A stretch of 42,510 nt of DNA from Streptomyces africanus (GCF_002150735.1 NZ_MUKA01000128.1:1-42510), one strand, 5' to 3'. Counted from the stretch's first letter, positions 26,523-35,965 are shown. Notes: generated by a model not told the origin, from the letters alone. Numbers and translations are program-made.

Positions 26523-29060
26523 GTGGACGACTATGCGGGACGGGTGCTCGCCGACCGCTACCGCCTGCCGCTGCCGCCGTCCGACGAGTACGAACTCACC
26601 GAGTCCCGGGCCTTCGACACCTACAGCGGGCAGGAAGTCCTGGTCAGGGCAGTGCCGTTGCCGGAGGTGGTCGAGGCGGAGGTCCTCGACGCGGAGGGGC
26701 TGCCCGACGGCTTCACGGCACGTGACGCCGGCGCGCGCGGACCCGGCGCCCGTGCGGGGACCCGGCGGCCCACGGACCCGGTGGTACGGCGTGCGGTCGA
26801 GGCCGCGCAGGCCGCGGCGGCCATCCCCGACCATCCCCGACTCGACCAGGTCTTCGACGTGTTCGCCGAGGGCGGTTCGCTGTGGATCGTCAGTGAGCTG
26901 GTGGCCGCGCGTCCGCTGGCGGCGCTGCTCGCCGAGAAGCCGCTGACGCCGTACCGGGCGGCCGAGGTGGCCTCCGACGTCCTCATGGCGCTGCGGGTGC
27001 TGCACGGGCACGGCTGGGTGCACCGGAACATCACCGCGCGGACGGTCCTCGTCTGCGACGACGGCCGGGTGATGCTGACCGGGCTGGCGGTGGGCGCGGC
27101 GGAGGAGGCGCTGTGCGGGTACGACCCCGTTCCGGCTCCGGCCTTCGGCGAGCCCGGCCGGGAGACCGGTGGCGCCGGGGTGGCCGAGGGCGTCGGCGGC
27201 CCGGTCGGTGCCGGGGGCTCAGGAGGCGTCGGCGGCCCGGGTGTTGCCGGTGGTCCGGGCGGCGGCGGTGGCGCGGGTGATCCCGAGGCCGCGCGGCGGG
27301 CCGCCATAGAGGCTCGGGAGGCCCGGGGACTGCCGGCGGCCGGAGCCGACGCGGACAGCGGGGGCGCGCCCGTGCCGGCCCGCAGGAGCGCGGAGGACAG
27401 CGAGGACCCGCGGGCCGCGCGAGCCGGGGCGATCGCGGCCTACCGGGCGGGTGCCCGGGCCGCGGCCCGGGTCCAGGAGACGCAGAACGGCCGGGCGGCC
27501 CTGCCCGGCGCGCGGCCCGCCCCGGACGACGGACCCGGGCCCCACGGCAACGGCCCGGCGCGGTCGCCGTACGTCCCCGGACAGAGCACGGGGCCCGGCG
27601 GGATCGCACCGGGGCAGATAGCCGACCCCTACGGCGTCGGCGGCGCCCCCCGGGCGACCGGCTGGCACGGCGCCACCCCCCGCGGCGGAACAGGCGGCAC
27701 GCCCTCGCCGCAGGGACAGGAACAGACGGCGCTCCCGCCGGCCCCGGATACCGCCGCCCCCGGCGAGCCCACCCGGTGGGACGACCTGGTCGCCCACACC
27801 CCCGCGCCCCGGCGCGGCCCGGCCACGGCGCTGGCAGCCGAGCGGGCACGGCAGGCGCGGATGGCCGTGGTGGGCCCCGTGACGGAGCGCTGGGCGCCGG
27901 AGCAGGCCGGACCCGTGCACGAGAACTGGCAGTTGGCCGCGCCGATCGGTCCCGCCACCGACCTGTGGGCGCTCGGCGCGCTGCTCTTCCGGGCCGTGCA
28001 GGGGCATGCGCCCTACCCGGAGGAGTCGACGGCCGAGCTGGTGCAGATGGTGTGCGCGGAACCGCCGGCGTACGCCGAGGAGTGCGGGCCGCTCAGGCCG
28101 GTCGTGGAGTCGCTGCTGCGTCAGGACCCGACCGAGCGCCTCGACTTCGAGGAACTGCGCGGCTGGCTGCGCTCGCTGGTGCGCTCGGCGCCCGAGCCGG
28201 AGGCCGGGGTGCACGTCGTCGCGGCGCCGCCCGTCGACGCGAGCCGGCTGCCCGTCGTACGGCGCCGGGGGGAACTCGTGCGCAGACGGCGGGCCGGACT
28301 GCCCGCGCACCACGGGCGGCACAAGCGGGCCAAGGAGTCCCGGTCGCCGCACCGCCTCGGCCGCACCCTGCTCCTGCTCGTCCTGCTCGTGATGGCCGCG
28401 GCGATCGCCTACGCCGTGCTCTTCATGCCCAAGTCGCAGACCGACGGCGCGGCAGGCACCGACCGGACCGGTGTCGCCGGTGAGGCCGGCCAGGCGCCCG
28501 AGCCGGAGTCCAGCGGCGAGCCCCGGCCCGACCGGACGTCACCCGAGCCCGAGAAGAACCCGTCGACGTCGGCCGGTTCCACGCAGACGCAGACCACCGG
28601 CCCCGAGGTCGCCGACGGCTTCACCCTGCGCAAGGACGTGGCGGGCTTCCAGGTCGCCGTCGCCAAGGGCTGGGGCCGCACCGCGCGGGGTGGCAGCGGC
28701 CAGGTCGTCTACGCGAAGGGCGACTTCGAGCTCATCGTCGTACCGGGCCGGGACAGCGCGTCGGAGCACGGCAGCGATCCGATGGTCTACCAGCGGGAGA
28801 AGGAGCGCGAGTTGCAGCCGTACCGCGACTCCAGCTGGGCCACCTCCACGGGGCTGAAGACGATCGAGGTGGGCGGGCGGACCATGGCCGAGGGGCAGTT
28901 CACCTGGAGCGGCGACGGGGGCGAGCTGTATGTGCGCAACCTCGCGATGCTGGTCGGCGGGCGGTACCACGTGGTCCAGGTGCGGGGTCCGGAGTCGGAA
29001 CGGGACGAGGTGACGCGGTTGTACGAGCAGGCGGCGGCGACGTACCGGGTGACGAAATGA
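26523..29060 (+). CDS. membrane pseudokinase K2 with large activation-loop insertion
   Basis: 845 residues from GTG 26523, which has GGGGGAGG 4 nt upstream; GTG 26493 is an alternative. A kinase fold is clear but inactive-looking: the VAVK lysine is Arg42 (VLVRAVP), HRDxKPxN reads HRNITART (N169, T171), DFG reads TGL (186-188), and there is no glycine loop. Between LTGLAVG (~190) and the APE region ERWAPEQAG (~455) lies about 250 residues of Gly/Ala/Pro-rich sequence. The C-lobe then resumes (ATDLWALGALLFRAVQG). Transmembrane helix ~615-636; the extracytoplasmic domain from ~706 (GFQVAVAKGWGRT) is of the shared kind. It may be a scaffold or allosteric partner of the neighbouring kinases. Confidence 0.9.
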   Translation: MDDYAGRVLADRYRLPLPPSDEYELTESRAFDTYSGQEVLVRAVPLPEVVEAEVLDAEGLPDGFTARDAGARGPGARAGTRRPTDPVVRRAVEAAQAAAAIPDHPRLDQVFDVFAEGGSLWIVSELVAARPLAALLAEKPLTPYRAAEVASDVLMALRVLHGHGWVHRNITARTVLVCDDGRVMLTGLAVGAAEEALCGYDPVPAPAFGEPGRETGGAGVAEGVGGPVGAGGSGGVGGPGVAGGPGGGGGAGDPEAARRAAIEAREARGLPAAGADADSGGAPVPARRSAEDSEDPRAARAGAIAAYRAGARAAARVQETQNGRAALPGARPAPDDGPGPHGNGPARSPYVPGQSTGPGGIAPGQIADPYGVGGAPRATGWHGATPRGGTGGTPSPQGQEQTALPPAPDTAAPGEPTRWDDLVAHTPAPRRGPATALAAERARQARMAVVGPVTERWAPEQAGPVHENWQLAAPIGPATDLWALGALLFRAVQGHAPYPEESTAELVQMVCAEPPAYAEECGPLRPVVESLLRQDPTERLDFEELRGWLRSLVRSAPEPEAGVHVVAAPPVDASRLPVVRRRGELVRRRRAGLPAHHGRHKRAKESRSPHRLGRTLLLLVLLVMAAAIAYAVLFMPKSQTDGAAGTDRTGVAGEAGQAPEPESSGEPRPDRTSPEPEKNPSTSAGSTQTQTTGPEVADGFTLRKDVAGFQVAVAKGWGRTARGGSGQVVYAKGDFELIVVPGRDSASEHGSDPMVYQREKERELQPYRDSSWATSTGLKTIEVGGRTMAEGQFTWSGDGGELYVRNLAMLVGGRYHVVQVRGPESERDEVTRLYEQAAATYRVTK

Positions 29061-29218
29061 TCTTCTGACCCGAATGCCGTGCGCTGGAGTTCACCTCGCG
29101 GTTCCCTCCCGTCTCAGGCGGCGACAACCGTCACAGTGCGGTCACCGTGGTACCCCGCTTGTTCCCTGGGGCAGAGCGGGTCCTTACGCTGACCCTGTCA
29201 AGACCATTGCGGGGCAAC

Positions 29219-31030
29219 GTGAATCAGATGCAGGGCCTGCTCGTCGCGGGCCGCTACCGGCTCGCCGACTCCATCGGCAGTGGCGGCATGGGCCGGGTAT
29301 GGCGAGCACATGACGAGGTGCTGCACCGGTCCGTCGCCATCAAGGAGCTGACGGCCGCCCTCTACGTCTCCGAGAGCGAGCAGGCCATCCTGCTGGCGCG
29401 CACCAGGGCCGAGGCCAGGGCCGCCGCGCGGATCAACCACTCCGCGGTCGTCACGGTGCACGACGTGCTGGAGCACGACGGCCGCCCGTGGATCGTGATG
29501 GAGCTGGTCGAGGGCCGCTCCCTGGCCGACGCGGTCAAGGAGGAGGGGCGCGTCGAACCGCGCGAGGCGGCGCGCATCGGCATGTGGGTGCTGCGGGCCC
29601 TGCGCGCCGCGCACACCGCCGGCGTCCTGCACCGCGACGTCAAGCCGGGCAACGTCCTCCTCGCCCGGGACGGACGTGTCCTGCTCACCGACTTCGGCAT
29701 CGCCCAGATCGAGGGCGACACCACCATCACCCGGACCGGAGAGGTCGTCGGCTCGGTCGACTACCTGGCGCCCGAGCGCGTGCGCGGCCACGACCCGGGC
29801 CCGTCCTCCGACCTGTGGGCGCTCGGCGCGACGCTCTACACGGCGGTCGAGGGGCGCTCGCCGTTCCGCCGCACCACCCCGCTGACCACCATGCAGGCCG
29901 TGGTCGAGGAGGAGGCCGACCAGCTTCAGCACGCGGACGCGCTCACGCCGGTCATCACCGCCCTGCTGCGCAAGGATCCGGCCACCCGGCCCGACGCGTC
30001 CGAGGCCGAGCAGATGCTCGCCGAGGCGGCGGAGGGGCGGCGGCCGAGCGGGGCGCAGGCGTATGTGCCGACGCAGTACGGGGGGCCGTCGCCGTACCGG
30101 GAGGCGCACAGCGGGACCGGCGCGTCCGGCATGCACCCTTCCGGTACGTACCCGTCCAGCAGGGATACCGCCGGCACCGGCACGTCCCGCACGGACACGG
30201 CCGGTACCGGCTCGGGATCGCACACCGGGACGCCGCTCCCGCCGCTGGCCGGGACGCCCGCCGACGGGAGGCCGACGGCCGGTACGGCCACCCCCGGCAC
30301 CGCCGCAGCCGGGGCCTTCGCCAACGGGCACGGGACGCCCGGCCCCACCATGGTCGGCCCGATGGCTCCGGGGCCGCGGCCGGCCGGTTCGGGCCGGCGC
30401 CGTCGGCTGCGCACCCTCGCCCTCGTCGTCGCGCTCGCGGCCATCATCGGCGGAGGCACCGCGGTGGTGCTCCAGCAGTGGAACGAGAGCCGGCAGACGC
30501 CGGGCGCCGTATCGGGCTCGCCCGGTACGACGAGCGCGGAGCGGCCCGGGGGCTCGGTGCCCGCCGGCTGGACCCGCCGCGACGACCCCGTGGGTTTCAG
30601 CCTCTACCTGCCCAAGGGCTGGAAGCGCCAGACCTTCGGCCCGCAGGGCGAGCTCAAGCAGATCGACTACACACCCGACGGCGGCCGGCACTTCGTCCGG
30701 ATCGCCGTCGACACCTCCCCGGACTTCGCCGACCCGTACGCCCACCAGCTCGACCTGGAACAGCAGTTGCAGCGGCTGGTCGACTACAAGCGCGTGCAGC
30801 TGAAACGCAACGTCTACCGTGACCGGGACGGCGCGCTGTGGGAGTACACCTGGACCGCGCAGGCGAAGGACACCAAGTTCCCCGGTCCGCGCAGGGCCAT
30901 CGAGGAGACGTACGTCGCCCGTGACGGCACCGAGTACGCGCTCTACATGTCGGCGCCCGCGCAGGACTGGCCGAAGGCGCGCAAGCAGTTCACGGCGCTG
31001 TTGCAGGGCTGGCACGAGAAGACCCCCTGA
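29219..31030 (+). CDS. receptor Ser/Thr kinase K3
   Basis: 603 residues from GTG 29219 (MNQMQGLLVAGRYRL); ATG 29228 is a close alternative. The kinase domain (~12-275) has GSGGMGRVW, VAIKEL with Lys42, HRDVKPGN (138-145), TDFG (157-160), APERVRG and DLWALGATL. A Thr/Gly/Pro-rich linker (~280-395) precedes the transmembrane helix (~398-418, LALVVALAAIIGGGTAVVL). Outside the membrane a domain from ~457 (GFSLYLPKGWKRQTF) runs to the C-terminus and resembles that of K1. The 158-bp gap upstream is large enough for its own promoter. Confidence 0.93.
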   Translation: MNQMQGLLVAGRYRLADSIGSGGMGRVWRAHDEVLHRSVAIKELTAALYVSESEQAILLARTRAEARAAARINHSAVVTVHDVLEHDGRPWIVMELVEGRSLADAVKEEGRVEPREAARIGMWVLRALRAAHTAGVLHRDVKPGNVLLARDGRVLLTDFGIAQIEGDTTITRTGEVVGSVDYLAPERVRGHDPGPSSDLWALGATLYTAVEGRSPFRRTTPLTTMQAVVEEEADQLQHADALTPVITALLRKDPATRPDASEAEQMLAEAAEGRRPSGAQAYVPTQYGGPSPYREAHSGTGASGMHPSGTYPSSRDTAGTGTSRTDTAGTGSGSHTGTPLPPLAGTPADGRPTAGTATPGTAAAGAFANGHGTPGPTMVGPMAPGPRPAGSGRRRRLRTLALVVALAAIIGGGTAVVLQQWNESRQTPGAVSGSPGTTSAERPGGSVPAGWTRRDDPVGFSLYLPKGWKRQTFGPQGELKQIDYTPDGGRHFVRIAVDTSPDFADPYAHQLDLEQQLQRLVDYKRVQLKRNVYRDRDGALWEYTWTAQAKDTKFPGPRRAIEETYVARDGTEYALYMSAPAQDWPKARKQFTALLQGWHEKTP

Positions 31031-31156
31031 CGCGGCGGGCCCCTGCCCGGGACCCCTGGCACAGGGCCATGTGTTTCGGCCACCCGCGGGCCGCTGCTCC
31101 CGGAGCCCGTTCCTCCGTTGGGGCATGATGGCCGCATGGGGACCGAGGGACACAAC

Positions 31157-32347
31157 ATGCGTGTCATCGCGGGCCGTTACCGGCTCGAGGCGAGGCTCGG
31201 GCGCGGTGGCATGGGTGTGGTCTGGCGGGCGACCGACCAGCTGCTCGGCCGGGGCGTGGCCGTCAAGGAGCTCCCTTACGACGAGACGCTCTCCGCGGCG
31301 GAAGCGCGCCGGCAGCGGGACCGTACGCTGCGCGAGGCGCGGGCCGTCGCCCAGCTGAGCCATCCGCACATCATCGTCGTCCACGATGTCGTCGAGGACG
31401 GCGAACGCCCGTACATCGTCATGGAGTTGATCGAGGGCGGCTCGCTCGCCGACCGGCTCGCCACCGAAGGCCCGGTCGACGCCGCCGAGGCCGCGCGGAT
31501 CGGCATCGCCCTGCTCGGCGCGCTGCGCGCCGCGCACGCGGCCGGGGTGCTGCACCGCGACCTCAAGCCCGACAACGTGCTGCTGGAGGCCGGTACCGAC
31601 CGGGTCGTCCTCACCGATTTCGGCATCGCCCAGGTCGCGGGCGCCCCCACGCTCACCGAGAGCGGGTCCTTCGTCGGCTCGCCCGAGTACACGGCGCCCG
31701 AGCGGATGTCCGGAGTCAGGACCGGGCCCGAGTCCGACCTGTGGTCGCTGGGCGCGCTGCTGTGCGCGGCCCTCAGCGGCGAGTCGCCGTTCCACCGGGA
31801 CTCGCTGGGCGGGGTCCTGCACGCGGTCGTCGTCGGCGACATTCGCCCGCCCGCGCAGGCCGGGCCGCTCCTGCCCGTCGTACAGGGCCTGCTGGAGCGC
31901 GATCCGGACCGGCGGCTGGACGCGGACCGGGCGGAGCGGATGCTGCGGGCGTTCCGCGAGACGGGCAGTACGCCGCATGCTCCGCCGCCCGGATACGCGC
32001 CGACGGTGCGGGACGCCTCGCACGGACGGCCGCAGGACAGCGCCGACCGGCAACCGCCGATGCCGCCGACGGACCTGCCCGGCCCGGACCCGCGGCACGA
32101 GCAGTTGATCCGACAGCCCACGCGCCGGGTCCTGGTGGCCGCGCTGCTGGTCGCCGCCATGGCCGGGGCGGGCGTGTCGGCGGCGGCGCTGCTCACGGAC
32201 GAGGGCGGTGGGGACGGCGGCCGTACGCCGAAGAGCTCGGCGCCGACGACGCCGTCGGCCGGCCCGTCCTCCCACGGCACGCGCACTCCTGGCACTCCCG
32301 CGGCCACCAGCGCCACCACGACCGCTGCCACCTCGTCCTCGCCCTGA
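31157..32347 (+). CDS. receptor Ser/Thr kinase K4 (PkaI-position)
   Basis: 396 residues from ATG 31157 with GAGGGA 6 nt upstream; ATG 31136, with CATGAT 6 nt before it, is a leaderless alternative adding 7 residues. The kinase domain (~7-265) is complete: GRGGMGVVW, VAVKEL (Lys37), HRDLKPDN (133-140), TDFG (153-156), APERMSG. Transmembrane helix ~323-345 is followed by only ~50 Thr/Ser/Pro residues, so unlike the others it has no folded extracytoplasmic domain. By position it corresponds to PkaI of S. coelicolor, reported to phosphorylate MreC and PBP2 in the spore-wall-synthesising complex. Confidence 0.92.
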   Translation: MRVIAGRYRLEARLGRGGMGVVWRATDQLLGRGVAVKELPYDETLSAAEARRQRDRTLREARAVAQLSHPHIIVVHDVVEDGERPYIVMELIEGGSLADRLATEGPVDAAEAARIGIALLGALRAAHAAGVLHRDLKPDNVLLEAGTDRVVLTDFGIAQVAGAPTLTESGSFVGSPEYTAPERMSGVRTGPESDLWSLGALLCAALSGESPFHRDSLGGVLHAVVVGDIRPPAQAGPLLPVVQGLLERDPDRRLDADRAERMLRAFRETGSTPHAPPPGYAPTVRDASHGRPQDSADRQPPMPPTDLPGPDPRHEQLIRQPTRRVLVAALLVAAMAGAGVSAAALLTDEGGGDGGRTPKSSAPTTPSAGPSSHGTRTPGTPAATSATTTAATSSSP

Positions 32348-32404
32348 CCCGAGTGCGACCGATGAGCCCCGTACCGGCATAAAGGGAGATAAGCCCCGGA
32401 CCGC

Positions 32405-32420
32405 GTCACGGGTCCGTGAC
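32405..32420. promoter_or_regulatory. operator-like palindrome upstream of kinase K5
   Basis: GTCACGG-gt-CCGTGAC is a perfect 7-bp dyad with a 2-bp centre, ending 53 nt before the K5 start at 32474. It could be a regulator site or a short hairpin. Confidence 0.4.
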
Positions 32421-32473
32421 CGGGACGCGTCCGTGCTGGATGCGCAAGCGCTTGGCGCGGTATGGATGACCTC

Positions 32474-34117
32474 ATGAGCAACAACGGGGGAGCCCGAGCC
32501 GGGGCCGACGAGCCAACGAGTTTCGCTCTGCAACCACCGCATCAGCCGAATCCACCGGCGCCGGTACCGGGCAACCCGTACGCGACGCCCACCCAGGTCG
32601 TGCCGCCCCACTCGGCGGCAACGGTCCAGGATCCCGGAGCCGGGCGGCTCATCGCCGGGCGTTACCGGCTGATCGCCAAGCTCGGGCACGGCGGCATGGG
32701 CACGGTGTGGCGCGCCAAGGACGAGACGGTGGACCGGGAGGTCGCCGTCAAGGAACCCCGCGTCCCGGAGCATCTTCCCGACCGCGAACGTTCCAACGCC
32801 TTCGAGCGGATGCGCCGCGAGGCACGTGCCGCGGCCCGGCTCGACCACCCGGCGGTGGTCGACGTCCACGACGTCGCGGTCGTGGAGGGGCAGCCGTGGA
32901 TCGTGATGGAGCTCGTACGGGGCCGTTCGCTGGGCGACGCGCTCCAGGAGGGCACCCTGTCCGCGCGCGAGGCGGCCCGGATCGGCCTGGAGGTCCTCGG
33001 CGCGCTGGAGGCCGCGCATGCGGCGGGCATCCTGCACCGCGACGTGAAACCGGACAACGTGCTGCTCGGCCGCTACGACCGGGTCGTCCTCACCGACTTC
33101 GGCATCGCACAGATCGAGGGCGAGACCAACCTGACCGACACCGGCGGCTTCGTCGGCTCGCCCGAGTACATCGCACCCGAGCGGGTGCTGGGCCAGCGCC
33201 CGGGTCCGGCCAGCGACCTGTGGTCCCTGGGTGTGGTGCTGTACGCGGCGACGGAGGGCGTCTCGCCGTTCCGCCGCAGCAACACCCCCGCCACACTCCA
33301 GTCCGTCCTCAACGCCACGCCCGCGCCGCCCGCCTCCGCCCGGGGCCCGCTCGCCGAGGCCATCACGAGCCTGCTGCACAAGGACCCGGCCCGCCGCCCG
33401 GACGCCGCCCGGGTGCGTGCCCTGCTGGAGGCCGCCGCGAACCCGCCGGCCGTCCAGGCCACGCAGGTCGTCCCCGTGACGGACGGTCAGGGCCGAAGAC
33501 TCCGGCTCGGCCGGAAGGGGTGGGCCGGACTCGGTGCGGCGGTCGTCGCGGCGGCGGTGACGGCGTACCTGGTGCTCGCGAACCCGTTCGCCGGGCCGCT
33601 GCCCGACGGCTGGACGACACGCCAGGAGAAGGACCTCGCCGCGTCGCTGGCCGTCCCCGGCGACTACCAGCGGACCGTGCCCGACCGTACGTCGGACCAG
33701 GGGCACTGGGTCACGTACACCGACTGGAGCGGCAGCATCTGGATCGGCCTGACGCTCGACAGGAAGTCGGAGGACACCAGCCGCACCATCGCCGGCTCCG
33801 CGGCCGCCGAGATGTACGACGACGACGGTGGGTTCAAGGACAGCGGCAGCTACAGCCTGGACATGCCCGAGAACCCGAAGACGGACCCCAAGGAGACCAC
33901 CTACCGGGGGAAGAAGGCCGCCCAGAACACGGTCACGTACGACACCGACGACAGCGAGAACCCCCGTCCCCGCGAGCTCAGGATCTTCTACTACCGGAGC
34001 TCCGGCGGCGACATGTACAAGCTCACCGTCAGCTACCCGGGCAAGGGCGACTTCACGAAGCGCGGGCAAGAGGTGGCCGACACGGCGATCGCGAACCTGG
34101 ACATCGACGGGACCTGA
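32474..34117 (+). CDS. receptor Ser/Thr kinase K5
   Basis: 547 residues from ATG 32474 (MSNNGGARAG). The upstream in-frame ATG 32462 lies inside a TATGGAT -10-like hexamer, so a leaderless start at 32474 is preferred. A ~60-residue Pro-rich N-terminal extension precedes the kinase domain (~64-325): GHGGMGTVW, VAVKEPR (Lys93), HRDVKPDN (188-195), TDFG (207-210), APERVLG. Transmembrane helix ~350-370; extracytoplasmic domain from ~385 (LAASLAVPGDYQRT) to the end. It shares its first residues and VAVK-PR segment with K6, suggesting a tandem duplication. By position it corresponds to the last kinase of the S. coelicolor five-kinase cluster. Confidence 0.92.
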   Translation: MSNNGGARAGADEPTSFALQPPHQPNPPAPVPGNPYATPTQVVPPHSAATVQDPGAGRLIAGRYRLIAKLGHGGMGTVWRAKDETVDREVAVKEPRVPEHLPDRERSNAFERMRREARAAARLDHPAVVDVHDVAVVEGQPWIVMELVRGRSLGDALQEGTLSAREAARIGLEVLGALEAAHAAGILHRDVKPDNVLLGRYDRVVLTDFGIAQIEGETNLTDTGGFVGSPEYIAPERVLGQRPGPASDLWSLGVVLYAATEGVSPFRRSNTPATLQSVLNATPAPPASARGPLAEAITSLLHKDPARRPDAARVRALLEAAANPPAVQATQVVPVTDGQGRRLRLGRKGWAGLGAAVVAAAVTAYLVLANPFAGPLPDGWTTRQEKDLAASLAVPGDYQRTVPDRTSDQGHWVTYTDWSGSIWIGLTLDRKSEDTSRTIAGSAAAEMYDDDGGFKDSGSYSLDMPENPKTDPKETTYRGKKAAQNTVTYDTDDSENPRPRELRIFYYRSSGGDMYKLTVSYPGKGDFTKRGQEVADTAIANLDIDGT

Positions 34118-34178
34118 ACCGGCGCCCGGCCACTGCCTCGCGTCGACAAGCGGCCGTCCCGCGGGGTACTGATGGGGC

Positions 34179-35828
34179 ATGAGCAACGACGGGGGCGGGA
34201 CGGGCGCCCAGGGCCGGTCGGTCGGTGGGCGCTATCGGCTGATCGAGCGCATCGGCTCCGGCGGGACGGGCACCGTCTGGCGGGCCTACGACGAGCTCGT
34301 GCAGCGGGAAGTCGCCGTCAAGCAGCCCCGGTTGCCGGGCGACCCGGGCGACGCGGGCGACCCGGAGGACGACAGCCGCCGGCGTGCGGCCCACCGGCTC
34401 TACCGCGAGGCCCGCGCCGCCGCCCGCGTCGACCATCCCGCCGCCGTCACCATCCACGACGTGGTCGTCGAGCCGGAGCACCGGCCGGACGCACGCGCCG
34501 GGCGGACCGATCGCCCCGTGCGGCTCGGACGCGACGGGCTGGACGCGGTCGACGCGGTGCTCGACGGACTGCCCTGGATCGTCATGGAGTTGGTGCCGGG
34601 CGAGTCCCTGCACGAGGTGCTCCGGCGCGGCCCGGTCGAGGTGCGCGAAGCCGCCCGGATCGGCCTCGCCGTCCTCGGTGCCCTGCGTGCCGCGCACTCC
34701 GTCGGCATCGTGCACCGGGACGTGAAACCGGCCAATGTGCTGCTGGGCCCGCACCAGCGGATCGTCCTCACCGACTTCGGCATCGCCCATGTGCCGGGCG
34801 AGGAATCGCTCACAGCCGGCGGGGAGCTCGTCGGCTCCCTGGAGTTCGTCGCGCCCGAGCGGATGTCCGGCCGCATCGCCGGGCCCGCCTCCGACCTGTG
34901 GTCCCTGGGCGTCCTGCTGTACGCGGCCGTCGAGGGGGCGTCCCCGTTCCGCCGGGACACGCCGGAGGCCACGCTCGCCGCGATCCTCGCCCCCGAGCCG
35001 CCCGCACCGAAGCAGGCCGGACCGCTCGGGCCGCTGATCACACGACTGCTTGTGCAGGACCCCGAACAGCGGCCGGACGCCGAGGAGGTCGCGAAGACAC
35101 TGGAGGCGGCGGCCGGGCAGTGGCCGGCGGCGGAGGAGATGCCGAAGGAGACGCAGCAGGCCGCGGATGTACGGGAGTTCTCGGATATAGGCGAGTCCTC
35201 GGACATACGGGATTCTCCAGCTCCTGACGACACCGCGACGCGGAGCCACCCCGCACCCCCGAAGCGCCAGAGCCTCCTCCGGCCCGGCCCCCTCGCCCTG
35301 ATGAGCGCCCTGCTCGCCGGCGGCATAGGCGCCGCCACCCACCTCGGCGACACCAGCAGCGCGGAGACCGACGAAGGGACGGAGCCCTGGACCCCGCACC
35401 GCGATCCGGACCTGGCGGCCGTGCTCCCTCTCCCGAGCCACTACCGCGAACTCGGCCGGACCGGCAGCGCGACCGACCAGCCCCGCACGGTGCTCTACGG
35501 CGACGAACAGGGCGGTACCGTCCAGGTCCGCCTCCTCCTGTGGGACCGGGCCCCGGGCTCCCCGATGGACCAGGTCCGCAACGCGCCCGTCGTTCGGGGG
35601 GACACGCGGTACACCCGCACCAGCGTCCAGGGCTACGAGGCCGCCCTCGCCGACACCACCTACAACCTGGACGAGGACCCCAGGCGGGTCATGCGGGCGG
35701 TGATCCGCACCGACGACGACCGCATGTACGAACTGCGCGTCGACATGCCCAAGGGCACGCCCGACGAGCAGGAGGGCACCTCGGTGTTCAAGGGCGCCCG
35801 GGACCGGCTCGCGATCGTAAAAGGCTGA
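34179..35828 (+). CDS. receptor Ser/Thr kinase K6
   Basis: 549 residues from ATG 34179 (MSNDGGGTGA); there is no Shine-Dalgarno, but TACTGAT lies just upstream. The kinase domain (~18-310) has GSGGTGTVW (Thr in place of the usual Met), VAVKQPR (Lys48), HRDVKPAN (179-186), TDFG (198-201) and APERMSG. An extra ~30 residues rich in Arg/Asp (~99-130) interrupt the N-lobe before the hinge PWIVMEL. The transmembrane helix (~373-390) is short. The outer domain from ~405 (LAAVLPLPSHYRELG) resembles that of K5. This sixth kinase appears additional to the five described in S. coelicolor. Confidence 0.91.
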   Translation: MSNDGGGTGAQGRSVGGRYRLIERIGSGGTGTVWRAYDELVQREVAVKQPRLPGDPGDAGDPEDDSRRRAAHRLYREARAAARVDHPAAVTIHDVVVEPEHRPDARAGRTDRPVRLGRDGLDAVDAVLDGLPWIVMELVPGESLHEVLRRGPVEVREAARIGLAVLGALRAAHSVGIVHRDVKPANVLLGPHQRIVLTDFGIAHVPGEESLTAGGELVGSLEFVAPERMSGRIAGPASDLWSLGVLLYAAVEGASPFRRDTPEATLAAILAPEPPAPKQAGPLGPLITRLLVQDPEQRPDAEEVAKTLEAAAGQWPAAEEMPKETQQAADVREFSDIGESSDIRDSPAPDDTATRSHPAPPKRQSLLRPGPLALMSALLAGGIGAATHLGDTSSAETDEGTEPWTPHRDPDLAAVLPLPSHYRELGRTGSATDQPRTVLYGDEQGGTVQVRLLLWDRAPGSPMDQVRNAPVVRGDTRYTRTSVQGYEAALADTTYNLDEDPRRVMRAVIRTDDDRMYELRVDMPKGTPDEQEGTSVFKGARDRLAIVKG

Positions 35829-35965
35829 ATCACGCCCACTGGTCACCGCACAACGGCCTGATCAGGGCGTTCGTTGCCAGCAGCCACTGGCGCCGTGTGT
35901 GCACTCGGTGAAGCCGTATTACCGACGGGTACCCAAAGGCTCCGCCGGGGCATACCCTGCGCCTC

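Noticed and set aside
29198..34186. Very long open frame on the minus strand (over 1600 codons) antisense to kinases K3-K5
   Set aside because: It lies opposite complete kinase genes with intact motifs; high GC at third positions keeps the opposite frame open. Its translation has no recognisable domain.
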